From Longimicrobium sp. (GTDB lineage Bacteria; Gemmatimonadota; Gemmatimonadetes; Longimicrobiales; Longimicrobiaceae), in contig NZ_DATIND010000046.1 in the NCBI RefSeq assembly GCF_035474595.1, positions 1 through 64,000 on the forward strand: a stretch of 64,000 nucleotides of DNA, read 5' to 3'. Positions 42,649 through 49,903 of the stretch are shown piece after piece; position 1 is the first letter of the stretch, and each line of letters starts with the position of its first letter. Made by a program: the position numbers and the translations under genes. The notes under the pieces were generated by a model, which was not told the DNA's origin, made no database searches, and saw only the letters and a program-made list of their open reading frames with translations.

Positions 42649-43539
42649 TCACGTCCCCGCCCGGCGCAGCGTGATCGAGCCGTTGCCGGTGGAGATGTGC
42701 AGCCGGCGCCCGCCCTGGCCGATGGTGCCGGACACGCGGTGCGACGACATCCGCCCGACCACGCGCAGCGGGAAGTCGCTCTGGAAGCCGCCGTTCCCCG
42801 TGCTCGCCTCGACGTCGGCCGAGAAGTCGGCCGGCAGCGTGAGCACCACCGGGCCGTTGCCGCTGGAGAAGCTCATGTCGCCCGCGCCGCGCAGCGACGC
42901 CAGCGCCACCTCGATGCGCCCGTTGCCGGTGGACGCGCTCACCGGGCCGTTCGACGTGGTCACGGCCACGCGGCCGTTCCCCGAGCTGGCGTTCACGGGG
43001 CCGCGGGCGCCGTCCACCATCACCGCCCCGTTGCCGGTGCTCACGCGCACCTGGGCGGCGCCGGTGCCCACGCGCACGTCGCCGTTGCCGCTGCTGGCGT
43101 GCACGTCGGCGGTGGCGCCGTCCACCGTCACGTCGCCGTTGCCGCTGGACACGCGCACCACCACGCCGCGCGGCACCTCCACGGTGAAGTTCCCCTTCGC
43201 CCTGCGGTTGCGCCAGGCCGTGCCGCGGCCGCTGTGCACGCCGTTGTCGTCGCAGGTGGCGTCGCCGCGCACGGCGCAGACGCGCACGTCGCCGCCGCTG
43301 CGGGCGGTGACGTAGCGGATCTCGTCGCCGGAGCTCGCGTTCTGGGTCTCGGCGTGGATGCGCGCGGTGCCGCCCGACGACTGCCGCACGGTGACGGTGC
43401 CGTTCACGGTGAAGACGCGGAGCGTGGCGCCGGGGGCGACCGCGCCCGACCAGTCGAAGTCGCGCTGCGCGTGCGCGGGGGCGGCCAGCGCGAGCATGGC
43501 CACCGCCGCAACGGCGATCGGGTTGACGGACAGCTTCAT
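42649..43539 (-). CDS. DUF4097-like secreted beta-repeat protein
   Basis: A 296-residue exported protein: signal peptide MKLSVNPIAVAAVAMLALAA ending at AHAQ. The body is a series of short strands with the recurring motif S-[ST]-GNG (VSSGNGDVTV, ASSGNGDVRV, VSTGNGAVMV, ASSGNGRVAV, ASTGNGRIEV, FSSGNGPVVL, ASTGNGGFQS, ISTGNGSITL) spaced about 16-30 residues apart, which should stack as a right-handed parallel beta structure. This matches the DUF4097 (putative adhesin-like) pattern. The ATG at 43539 has GGAGGGGG upstream. It has no operon partners; family C copy 2 lies upstream. Function unknown. Confidence 0.82.
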   Translation of the reverse strand: MKLSVNPIAVAAVAMLALAAPAHAQRDFDWSGAVAPGATLRVFTVNGTVTVRQSSGGTARIHAETQNASSGDEIRYVTARSGGDVRVCAVRGDATCDDNGVHSGRGTAWRNRRAKGNFTVEVPRGVVVRVSSGNGDVTVDGATADVHASSGNGDVRVGTGAAQVRVSTGNGAVMVDGARGPVNASSGNGRVAVTTSNGPVSASTGNGRIEVALASLRGAGDMSFSSGNGPVVLTLPADFSADVEASTGNGGFQSDFPLRVVGRMSSHRVSGTIGQGGRRLHISTGNGSITLRRAGT

Positions 43540-43662
43540 GGCAGGGTCCCCCTCCGGGAGGGTGATGGGGTGATGGAGATCAACATGGCGCACGACGATC
43601 ATTCAGCCGGATTGGATGCGCGCCGCCGCGCCAGGGTTTGAGCCGCCCGGGGACGAACCGCG

Positions 43663-43755
43663 GGAAGGCGAATGAAATCGCGGCAACGACAGCACAAAGT
43701 CCCTGCGGGACTGCTCCCCGGCATCCCGGCGTAAGCCCGCCCCGATGCTGGAAAG
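43663..43755. repeat. Family C dispersed element (copy 2)
   Basis: GGGAAGGCGAATGAAATCGC followed by GGCAACGACAGCACAAAGTC and the hairpin GTCCCTGCGGGAC closely matches the copy at 20101; GATGCTGGAAAGG also recurs at its end. It fills most of the 263 nt between the adaptor and the DUF4097-like gene; the rest shows nothing else. Confidence 0.8.
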
Positions 43756-43802
43756 GGTCCCGCGGGGGGCGCGGCCTTCGCTGTTGAGGTCCCGTCGCGC
43801 CG

Positions 43803-45047
43803 CTACTTCAGCTTCACCCGCGCGTTCCCGTCGTACTGGCTCATGTCGGACAGGATCACCACGTCGCCCGCGTTGAGCCCGCCCAGCACCTCCACCGTGC
43901 TGGCCGAGCCGCGGCCCAGGCGCACGCTCACGCGCTCCGCCTCGCCGCCGCCGGGAAGGAGGCGGAACATCGCCACCGTCGACTCGGCCTGCCCGTAGGC
44001 GGGGCGACCGACGAAAAGCGCGTTGGGAATGCGGTCGATCTCCACGGTTCCGTCCACCGACAGGTCCGGCCGGGTGCCGCGCGGCAGGGCGCCGTCCAGG
44101 GCCACGTCCACCGTCACCGTGCCGTTCTGCGACGCGGGGTCGATGCGGGCCACGTGGCCGGCCACCACGCCGTTGTGCGTGTCGACCGAGGCGCGCTGGC
44201 CCACCGTCAGGTCCTTCGCCTGCGTCTCGGGGATGCGGAGGACGGCCTTCAGCCGGCCAGGCTGCACCACCTTGGCCAGCGTGGCGCCCGAGTTCACCCA
44301 CTGCCCCAGCTCCACCGGAAGCTCCTGCAGCACGCCGTTCTGCGGCGACCGCACCTGCATCGACGCGATCTGCGTCTGGTTGAACGCCGCCAGCCGCCGC
44401 AGCATGGTCACCTGGCTCTCCTGCCCGGCCACCTGCTGCCGCATGGAGCCCCGCATGAAGTCCAGCCGCTGGCGCTCCACGTTCAGCCGCGTCTCCAGGT
44501 CGGCCGCGTCGTCGCGCGCCTTGGCCAGCTCCTGCGACGAAACCATGTTCTGCCGCGCCAGCGCCTCGGCGGACTGCGCCTGCCGCTGCGCCTGGTTGTG
44601 CAGCGCCTGGATCTGCGCCACGGCGCCCTGCTGCGTGAGAAGCTGGTTCTGGAGATTCGTCCGCAGCGTGGTCAGCTCCGCCTGCGCGGCGGTCAGCTGG
44701 CGCTGTGCCTCGAGCGCCTGCCGCTCCACGTCGGGGTTGCTGAGGGTGACCAGGATGGTTCCCGCCGCCACGGAGGTTCCCGGCTGCACCGCCTTGCTCT
44801 CCACGCGCCCCTGCGTGACGGCGCTGATCCAGCGGATGTCCTCGGCCACCAGCGTGCCGGGGCCGCGCACCTGCCGCGCCATGTCGCCGCGGCGCACGGT
44901 GTCGGTCCACACGGTGGCGCGGTCCACGCCGGGCGCGGCCGGGCCGATGCGGGTGAGCGCGAGCGTCACCAGCGCCACCGCGGCAAGGGCGCCGCCGCCG
45001 TAAACCCAGCGCCGGCGGCTTTTCGCCGGCTTGCGGGGGATGTCCAC
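43803..45047 (-). CDS. HlyD/MacA-type periplasmic adaptor (membrane fusion protein), orphan
   Basis: A 414-residue adaptor from a GTG start preceded by AGGAGA. One membrane helix (about 10-30) is followed by a lipoyl-like half-motif (GTLVAEDIRWISAVTQGRV), a long coiled-coil hairpin of Gln/Ala/Glu (about 105-225; RQLTAAQAELTTLRTNLQNQ), the second lipoyl half (VRSPQNGVLQELPVELGQWV) and a beta-barrel region. Adaptors of this kind connect an inner-membrane transporter to an outer-membrane channel. No ABC or RND transporter is adjacent, which is unusual; a partner may be elsewhere. It ends 264 nt from the DUF4097-like gene. Confidence 0.85.
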   Translation of the reverse strand: MDIPRKPAKSRRRWVYGGGALAAVALVTLALTRIGPAAPGVDRATVWTDTVRRGDMARQVRGPGTLVAEDIRWISAVTQGRVESKAVQPGTSVAAGTILVTLSNPDVERQALEAQRQLTAAQAELTTLRTNLQNQLLTQQGAVAQIQALHNQAQRQAQSAEALARQNMVSSQELAKARDDAADLETRLNVERQRLDFMRGSMRQQVAGQESQVTMLRRLAAFNQTQIASMQVRSPQNGVLQELPVELGQWVNSGATLAKVVQPGRLKAVLRIPETQAKDLTVGQRASVDTHNGVVAGHVARIDPASQNGTVTVDVALDGALPRGTRPDLSVDGTVEIDRIPNALFVGRPAYGQAESTVAMFRLLPGGGEAERVSVRLGRGSASTVEVLGGLNAGDVVILSDMSQYDGNARVKLK

Positions 45048-45169
45048 GGGTTGTCTCCTGGAGCTGCGTGCGAGCGGGTGCTGCCACTGCGGATGCGCCG
45101 GTCTACGCGCTCCCCGCGCGGAAAGATTCAGGCACTCACGCGGCGCGGATCGGCCGGCGACGGCGGAAT

Positions 45170-45392
45170 CTCCATCTCCCCCGATCTCCATCTTTCACGG
45201 CAACGGAGGGGGAAGACGGTGGAGGATTTCGCGCGCGGACGCTCGGTCTCCATCTCCATCCTGCAAGGTGCGAGCGGATGGGGGATGGGGGAAGATTCGT
45301 GATCGGACCCGCGATCTTCATCCTCTCGACCCCGTCTTCGACCCACGGCGGGCGGGGAAGATGGAGGAAGAATTCGCGCGCGGCACTTGACC
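45170..45392. repeat. Three degenerate palindromic units upstream of the acidic protein
   Basis: Three units of about 65-75 nt share (T/C)TCCATC near the left and a GGGGGAAGA-type purine run near the right: GATCTCCATC...GGGGGAAGAC, GGTCTCCATC...GGGGGAAGAT, GATCTTCATC...GGGGAAGATG. TTTCGCGCGCGGA and AATTCGCGCGCGG recur as unit ends. They occupy most of the 465-nt non-coding region 45048-45512; no gene is visible there. Confidence 0.55.
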
Positions 45393-45415
45393 ATCCCCCA
45401 CCCATCCTTTACGCT
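45387..45415 (+). promoter_or_regulatory. Possible sigma-70 promoter for the acidic protein gene
   Basis: TTGACC, a 17-nt spacer and TACGCT. The -35 box is 5 of 6; the -10 box is only 3 of 6. It would start transcription about 90 nt before the ATG at 45513. Confidence 0.35.
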
Positions 45416-45512
45416 GTGTCCCGCACGTGGACAGCCACGGATCTTTCGCACGCGGACCGGGCCCCCGGGCCTGTCTGACCTTACATCGAGAACGGCCAAG
45501 GAGAGCGCGGGA

Positions 45513-45854
45513 ATGGCGGACTCACGGGTGGACGAGCGTTTCGACGAGCTGGTCTCGCAGACGCACGACTGGGTGGAATCGGCGGTGGCGCTGGACGAGG
45601 GGCACTTTCCCACCGAGCTGCTGAGCGACCTGCGCGACCTGATCGAGGAGCTGAAGGAGTTCCTGGAGGAAGAGGCCGGGCGGCGCAGCGAGGTGCTGGA
45701 GCTGTTCGTGAGCCCCGAGATGGCCGAGATCATGGGCCGCTTCCCCCGCGTGCGGCGCCTGCTGGAAAGCGCCTGGGGGTCGCAGCTCACCGAGATGATC
45801 GAGGAGGAGAGCGGCTACGAGCCCGAGGGCGACGACGACGATGACGACGATTAG
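45513..45854 (+). CDS. Small acidic helical protein with poly-Asp tail, unknown
   Basis: A 113-residue protein starting MADSRVDERFDELVSQTHDW. It is almost entirely predicted helix, rich in Glu/Leu (LLSDLRDLIEELKEFLEEEA) and ends in a run of seven Asp. No membrane segment, signal or cysteine pairs are present. AAGGAGAG lies 6-13 nt upstream of the ATG. I recognise no family. The acidic tail could serve as an ion-binding or chaperone-like patch; that is speculation. It is followed by a GC-rich hairpin and then a convergent HTH gene. Confidence 0.75.
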   Translation: MADSRVDERFDELVSQTHDWVESAVALDEGHFPTELLSDLRDLIEELKEFLEEEAGRRSEVLELFVSPEMAEIMGRFPRVRRLLESAWGSQLTEMIEEESGYEPEGDDDDDDD

Positions 45855-45894
45855 CCGGCGAGCGTAGCCGTCTTTCGGAGCGGTCGGACGCGAG

Positions 45895-45922
45895 CGGGGC
45901 CCGCGCAGCGGCGCGGGCCCCG
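45895..45922. terminator. GC-rich hairpin between convergent genes
   Basis: CGGGGCCCGCGC and GCGCGGGCCCCG form a 12-bp stem with loop AGCG, 41 nt after the acidic-protein stop and 16 nt before the 3' end of the minus-strand HTH gene. No T-run is present on either side. Confidence 0.55.
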
Positions 45923-45937
45923 CCGCGTTGGCGCGCG

Positions 45938-46399
45938 TCAGGCGTCGTCCGCGTCCAGGTCGTCGAGCTCCCCGGAGTCCGGATCGCCCCGCTCGGGCCA
46001 CCCGCCGCCCGCCTCCTCGTCCAGCCAGGTGGCCGAGAGCTGGTCCAGCCAGTCGGGGGGCGACGTGCCCTGCCCCTGGTACACCGCCCGCAGCGTGCGC
46101 ACCAGCCGGGCGATGGCCTCCACGCGGTGTTCCGCGGGGATGTCGCGCACCAGCGCGCCGATGGCGATCTCCACGCCCTCGAGCGTCAGGTCGCTGCTGG
46201 GGCGTCCAGTTTCGCGCTCGGCCCAGTCCTGCAGCTTCTGGCGGCTGCGCGTGTAGGGGGTGCCGCCGGCCAGGAACTTCTCCAGCCCGGTGGGGCTCAT
46301 CCCCACCTGCCGCGCCACCGCCCGCAGCGAGGTGGCCTGCACCCGCGTGGTCACCTGCTCGCGCAGCCGCTCGAGGTTTCCCAGGGGCCGATCCGTCAT
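45938..46399 (-). CDS. Small HTH (XRE-like) regulator
   Basis: A 153-residue protein starting MTDRPLGNLERLREQVTTRV. A helix-turn-helix is seen in LRAVARQVGMSPTGLEKFLA (about 27-46), of the lambda-repressor type, followed by a helical region (EHRVEAIARLVRTLRAVYQ) and a very acidic C-terminal end (DSGELDDLDADDA). The ATG at 46399 has a GGAGG 8 nt upstream and is preferred to the in-frame ATG at 46444. It is divergent from the TPR gene at 46613 and may control it. Target unknown. Confidence 0.75.
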   Translation of the reverse strand: MTDRPLGNLERLREQVTTRVQATSLRAVARQVGMSPTGLEKFLAGGTPYTRSRQKLQDWAERETGRPSSDLTLEGVEIAIGALVRDIPAEHRVEAIARLVRTLRAVYQGQGTSPPDWLDQLSATWLDEEAGGGWPERGDPDSGELDDLDADDA

Positions 46400-46460
46400 G
46401 GCGGTTGCCTCCGCAATGAAGCCGACGTCAGGTCGGGGGGACATAATGGACGTGACTTCA

Positions 46461-46489
46461 AGTTTACTCTGTCCGGTTTATCCGCGCAA
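46461..46489 (-). promoter_or_regulatory. Possible promoter of the HTH regulator gene
   Basis: On the minus strand TTGCGC, a 17-nt spacer and TAAACT, each 4 of 6 against consensus. It would direct transcription into the gene starting at 46399. Confidence 0.4.
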
Positions 46490-46540
46490 GGCGTGATTCG
46501 CGGTCTTCGATGGCCTATCCGGGGCGGTCGGTTCTCGCTG

Positions 46541-46569
46541 TGGACGAGACGCACTTTTCCGCTTAGAAT
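46541..46569 (+). promoter_or_regulatory. Possible promoter of the TPR gene
   Basis: TGGACG, a 17-nt spacer and TAGAAT (5 of 6 at -10). Transcription would begin near 46576, too close to an ATG at 46583 for a normal leader, which supports a start at 46613 or later. Confidence 0.45.
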
Positions 46570-46612
46570 ACGCCGCAAAAGTATGCCCATCGTTTCCCCC
46601 GCGAGTGGAGCC

Positions 46613-47887
46613 ATGATGCCCCCCCAAACCGCCGCCACCGACGACCCCGCGACCTCCGCCTTTCCCACCGGCAGCGCCCTTCCGCCCGACCTGCTGGCCG
46701 AGCTTCCGCACGATGCGGCCTTCGCGGTGTGGCAGGTGCTGCGCTGCCTGCAGCTGTGGACGGCCGAGCCCGAGGGGGCGCGGCGCGAGGTGTTCGACCG
46801 CGACTACATGGAGCGGTGGGAGCACCGCCTGCTGAGCGGGTCGCTGGAGGCGGAGGCGCGCTTCCCGCTGGCGGTGGTGGTGGGCGAGCTGGCGGCGGCC
46901 CCGGCCGCGGGGGGCGGGCGGCTGCCGTGGGCGTGCGTGTGCGTGGCCGACTGGGCGCTGGGGCGCGGGGCCCGGCGCGTGGGGCTGGCCTTCGCCGAGG
47001 CCGCGGCGCGGACGGCGCCGCAGCATCCGCGCTATGCCTGGCTCGCGGGAAGGCTCCTTCGCGGCCACGGCAACGCCCGCGACGGCGAGCGGTGGCTCCG
47101 CCGCGCGCACCGCCTGGCCGTGGCGCAGCGCGACTGGGAGACGCAGGCGAGGTCGCTCACGTCGATGGGAAACCTGCTGCTGGAAGTCGGGCGCCACGGT
47201 GACGCGCGCCAGTACCACGTTCGCGCGCTCCGGATCTCGCAACGCTTCCACCTGCGCGAGCAGGAGGCGATGGCGATGCACGACCTGTTCGCCATCGCCG
47301 TCCAGGAGAGCAACCGCGCCGACGCGGAGTTCTACGCGCGTGGCGCGCTCGCGGCGTATCGTCCCACCGACCGCAGGATTCCGAAGCTGGCGCACGACGT
47401 TGCGTACTTCTGGATGACGCAGGGTTACTTCCACCGCGCACTCTCCGTCTTCCAGGCTGTCCGGCCCTACTTCTCCGCTCCGGACGACGCGCTGCGAGTG
47501 GTCGCGAACGCCGCCCGTGCGGTGGCCGGAACCGGAGATCGCGCGGGATTCGCAGCGTTCCGCAGCGAGGCGGAGGAGCTCGTTCCGCAACTGGTGACCA
47601 GAGAAGCGCTCGCGGTGGCGATTCTGGAGATGGCATATGGGGCGGCATCACTCCGCGACTGGCCGGAGGCACTTGCCCTGGCGCACGACGCTGGTGAAGC
47701 CGCAAAGCTGCGCAGCGAGTCGAATGTGATCGTTCGTGCCGACGCGCTGGCCGCCGCGGTCGAGCAACAGGAGATGGAGGGCGTCGAGGGCTTCGTCCCC
47801 GAGCGCCGTGCCTCCGGGTCTTCCGGTGAGGAGCTTGCCGACGAGTTGGTCGCCTCGCTGGAGCGCGGCCGCTCGGATGGCGAATAA
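46613..47887 (+). CDS. Tetratricopeptide-like helical repeat protein
   Basis: A 424-residue protein from ATG 46613 (MMPPQTAATDD; an adjacent in-frame ATG at 46616 is also possible, and another lies at 46583). Residues about 150-290 form repeated helix pairs of TPR type (SLTSMGNLLLEVGRHGDARQ, RADAEFYARGALAAY). The N-terminal part looks like a helical domain with no recognised motif. No signal peptide, so it is probably cytosolic. Base composition is somewhat less GC-rich after about 47300. It is divergent from the XRE-like gene and convergent with a small lipoprotein gene. Confidence 0.72.
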   Translation: MMPPQTAATDDPATSAFPTGSALPPDLLAELPHDAAFAVWQVLRCLQLWTAEPEGARREVFDRDYMERWEHRLLSGSLEAEARFPLAVVVGELAAAPAAGGGRLPWACVCVADWALGRGARRVGLAFAEAAARTAPQHPRYAWLAGRLLRGHGNARDGERWLRRAHRLAVAQRDWETQARSLTSMGNLLLEVGRHGDARQYHVRALRISQRFHLREQEAMAMHDLFAIAVQESNRADAEFYARGALAAYRPTDRRIPKLAHDVAYFWMTQGYFHRALSVFQAVRPYFSAPDDALRVVANAARAVAGTGDRAGFAAFRSEAEELVPQLVTREALAVAILEMAYGAASLRDWPEALALAHDAGEAAKLRSESNVIVRADALAAAVEQQEMEGVEGFVPERRASGSSGEELADELVASLERGRSDGE

Positions 47888-47914
47888 CGCCCCCCGCGCG
47901 GCCGCGCGCCTCGC

Positions 47915-48091
47915 TCAGTGGCCGCCTTCGGTCTTGGTGGTGTCACTGAACCCGCCGGAGCCAAACGTACCCACTCCGTCCATCGCCGGCGTGTTCGGCG
48001 AGCGGCTGGACGGGGCGGTCGGCGTGGTGGCGTTGCAGGCGGCAACGGCCAGCGACACGGCGCAGATGGCAAGCAGGACCTTGGCTTTCAT
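47915..48091 (-). CDS. Small lipoprotein, 58 residues
   Basis: Begins MKAKVLLAICAVSLAVAACN with GGAGG 7-11 nt upstream. The lipobox AVAAC predicts Cys20 as the lipidated residue. The mature part is a short, Thr/Ser/Pro/Gly-rich, probably disordered tail (TPTAPSSRSPNTPAMDG) ending in TEGGH. No function can be assigned. It overlaps no other gene and lies 28 nt from the TPR gene's 3' end. Confidence 0.65.
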   Translation of the reverse strand: MKAKVLLAICAVSLAVAACNATTPTAPSSRSPNTPAMDGVGTFGSGGFSDTTKTEGGH

Positions 48092-48217
48092 GGCTTCCTC
48101 CGAGGAGTGTGGGATGGCGGGATGCCCGTTCGCGCGGCTAAGGTCGCCGTGGAAAGTGGACACCGTCAACGCATACCCCGGAGAAAAAGACCGCCCCGAA
48201 CGCGACGAACGGTCTGG

Positions 48218-49057
48218 ATGAAGCGGCGTAACGCGCGGCGCGTCATCGTTTTGGACGGACTCCGGCTGAACGGGCTGGACCGTCTGGACCCCCCGTACGT
48301 GGTGGAGCCGCCGGTGGGGTGGGAGGAGCTGGAGACGGCGGTGCGCACCGCACCGCCGTCGGCCGTGGTGCTGCTGGACCCGTACGCCGGCCGCCGCGCG
48401 GGCGACGCCTTTCCACGGCTGCGCGAGCTGCTGCGGCACTACCCGTCGCTCACGGTGGTGGCCGCCTTCGAGCTGGGCGCCGACACCGTGGCCGACGTGC
48501 AGACGCTGCTGGAGTGGGGCGTGTCAGAGATGATCGACACCGGGCCCGAGGGCACGCCGCGCGGGATCCACGCGCGGCTGCGGCAGGCGCACGCGCGCCC
48601 GCTGAAGCGGCGGCTGGAGAAGTCGTTCCTGACCTTCGTGGGGGCCGAAGCGAGGAACCTGCTGATGGGCGCGGCCGAGGTGGCCGTGGAGGGGGGCGGG
48701 GCGCCGGACCTGGCGCGGGCGCTGTCGGTGGCGCCGCGCACGCTCACCGAGCGGTGCGCGCGCGCCGACCTGCCGCCGCCGCGCCAGGTGCAGGCGTGGA
48801 TGCGCATCCTGCTGGCGTGCATGCTCCTGGACGACCCCGGCCGCACCGTGTACGCGGCGGCCTGGGCGTGCGGCTACTCCACCGACCGCTCGCTGCGGCG
48901 CGCGGTGTCGGCCTTCGTGGGCGCCGACGCCACCACGCTGCGCCGCGGCGGCGCCTTCGCGCAGGCGGCCGGCGCCTTCAACGCCGTGCTGCGGGAGATC
49001 CGCGAGGCCGCCCGCGAGCGCCGCCGCGCCGAACGGGTGTCGCGCGTGGAGGATTAG
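48218..49057 (+). CDS. AraC-like transcriptional regulator with N-terminal receiver-like region
   Basis: A 279-residue protein starting MKRRNARRVIVLDGLRLNGL. Residues about 1-115 alternate strands and helices (AVVLLDPYAGRRAG, LTVVAAFELGADTVADVQTL, WGVSEMIDTG) like a receiver fold, but the acidic pocket is incomplete. The C-terminal third is an AraC-style double HTH (LARALSVAPRTLTERCARAD, then YAAAWACGYSTDRSLRRAVS). The HTH resembles those of the 34319 and 35019 proteins in spacing. Ligand and targets are unknown. Confidence 0.75.
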   Translation: MKRRNARRVIVLDGLRLNGLDRLDPPYVVEPPVGWEELETAVRTAPPSAVVLLDPYAGRRAGDAFPRLRELLRHYPSLTVVAAFELGADTVADVQTLLEWGVSEMIDTGPEGTPRGIHARLRQAHARPLKRRLEKSFLTFVGAEARNLLMGAAEVAVEGGGAPDLARALSVAPRTLTERCARADLPPPRQVQAWMRILLACMLLDDPGRTVYAAAWACGYSTDRSLRRAVSAFVGADATTLRRGGAFAQAAGAFNAVLREIREAARERRRAERVSRVED

Positions 49058-49072
49058 GCGGGGATCTCATAT

Positions 49073-49137
49073 CACGCAAAGAAGCGGAGGAGCGGAAGAC
49101 GTGGTTCGTCTCTGCTCCTCCGCTTCTCCGCGTTGCA
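49073..49137. repeat. Family B palindrome (copy 5)
   Basis: GCAAAGAAGCGGAGGAGCGG faces TGCTCCTCCGCTTCTCCGCG with a few mismatches. It lies between two convergent genes, 15 nt after the regulator stop and 19 nt before the sodC stop, so it probably acts as a bidirectional terminator. Confidence 0.85.
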
Positions 49138-49156
49138 CGATCTTACAAAATCGTCC

Positions 49157-49723
49157 TCAGCTCCCCACGGCGGGGGTGGCAATGACGGCGCAGGCGATGC
49201 GCGCGCCGGAGTTGCCCGACGGGTCGGTGACCATGTCGTCGGCGCCGGCGTGGACGACCAGCGCGGTGCCGTCGACGTCGAAGATCGGCGGCTGGCCGGG
49301 GCGCAGCGAGGCGAGGATGCGCGCCTCCATGTGCCCCTGCCCGTTCGCGCCCACCACCAGGTTGGGAAGGTCGCCCAGGTGCGGGCCCTGCGGGTTGCGC
49401 AGGCCGTGCTTGCGCGCCAGCGGGTTCAGGTGCCCGCCCGCCGTGGTGAACTGCGGTGGCTCGCAGCGCCCGGCCTCGTGCAGGTGCGTGCCGTGCGTTC
49501 CCGCGGGCAGGCGCGTGGCGTCCACCGCCAGGTGCACGGTGTCGCGCCCGGCCTGCGTGAGCGTGGCGCGGGCGACTTCCTGTCCCTGCGCGTCGTACAG
49601 CGGCACCGTGAAGGTGAGCGGCGTAGGCGATCCCCCGCCGCCCCCCGGCGCCGCCGAGCCGCACGCCGCCAGCACCATCACCGCCGCGCCGCCCAGCGCG
49701 GTCCGGATCATCCCCTTCATCAT
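49157..49723 (-). CDS. sodC: Cu/Zn superoxide dismutase (lipoprotein type)
   Basis: A 188-residue lipoprotein (lipobox LAAC). The SodC pattern is clear: the copper ligands in HGTHLHEAGRC, the next block FTTAGGHLNPLARKHG, then GPHLGDLPNLVV with metal His/Asp residues, and the late GTALVVHAGADDM followed by GNSGARIACAVI. The two cysteines (in AGRCEPP and IACAVI) form the usual disulfide. It removes superoxide at the cell surface or periplasm. Start 49723; an in-frame Met two residues on is equally possible. It ends against family B copy 5. Confidence 0.93.
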   Translation of the reverse strand: MMKGMIRTALGGAAVMVLAACGSAAPGGGGGSPTPLTFTVPLYDAQGQEVARATLTQAGRDTVHLAVDATRLPAGTHGTHLHEAGRCEPPQFTTAGGHLNPLARKHGLRNPQGPHLGDLPNLVVGANGQGHMEARILASLRPGQPPIFDVDGTALVVHAGADDMVTDPSGNSGARIACAVIATPAVGS

Positions 49724-49827
49724 CCCCTCCTCCGTCGGTCCATTCGGTCGTCGAACATCTCCGGTAGCGCGACGCGAGCAAATGTCGTGCAGCCGGCATC
49801 CACGACCGGTTCCACGGGGAGAAAAGA

Positions 49828-49880
49828 AGAGAAGCAGGGCGGCGGAGGATGATGGATCTCCTCTACTGCCCTGCTTCTCT
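49828..49880. repeat. Family B-like palindrome (copy 6)
   Basis: AGAGAAGCAGGGC pairs with GCCCTGCTTCTCT exactly; the inner part GGCGGAGGATGATGGATCTC pairs loosely. It lies 23 nt beyond the 3' end of the minus-strand TPR gene, a terminator-like position. Confidence 0.75.
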
Positions 49881-49903
49881 GTGCGGAACCCTGCCGTTCC
49901 GGA

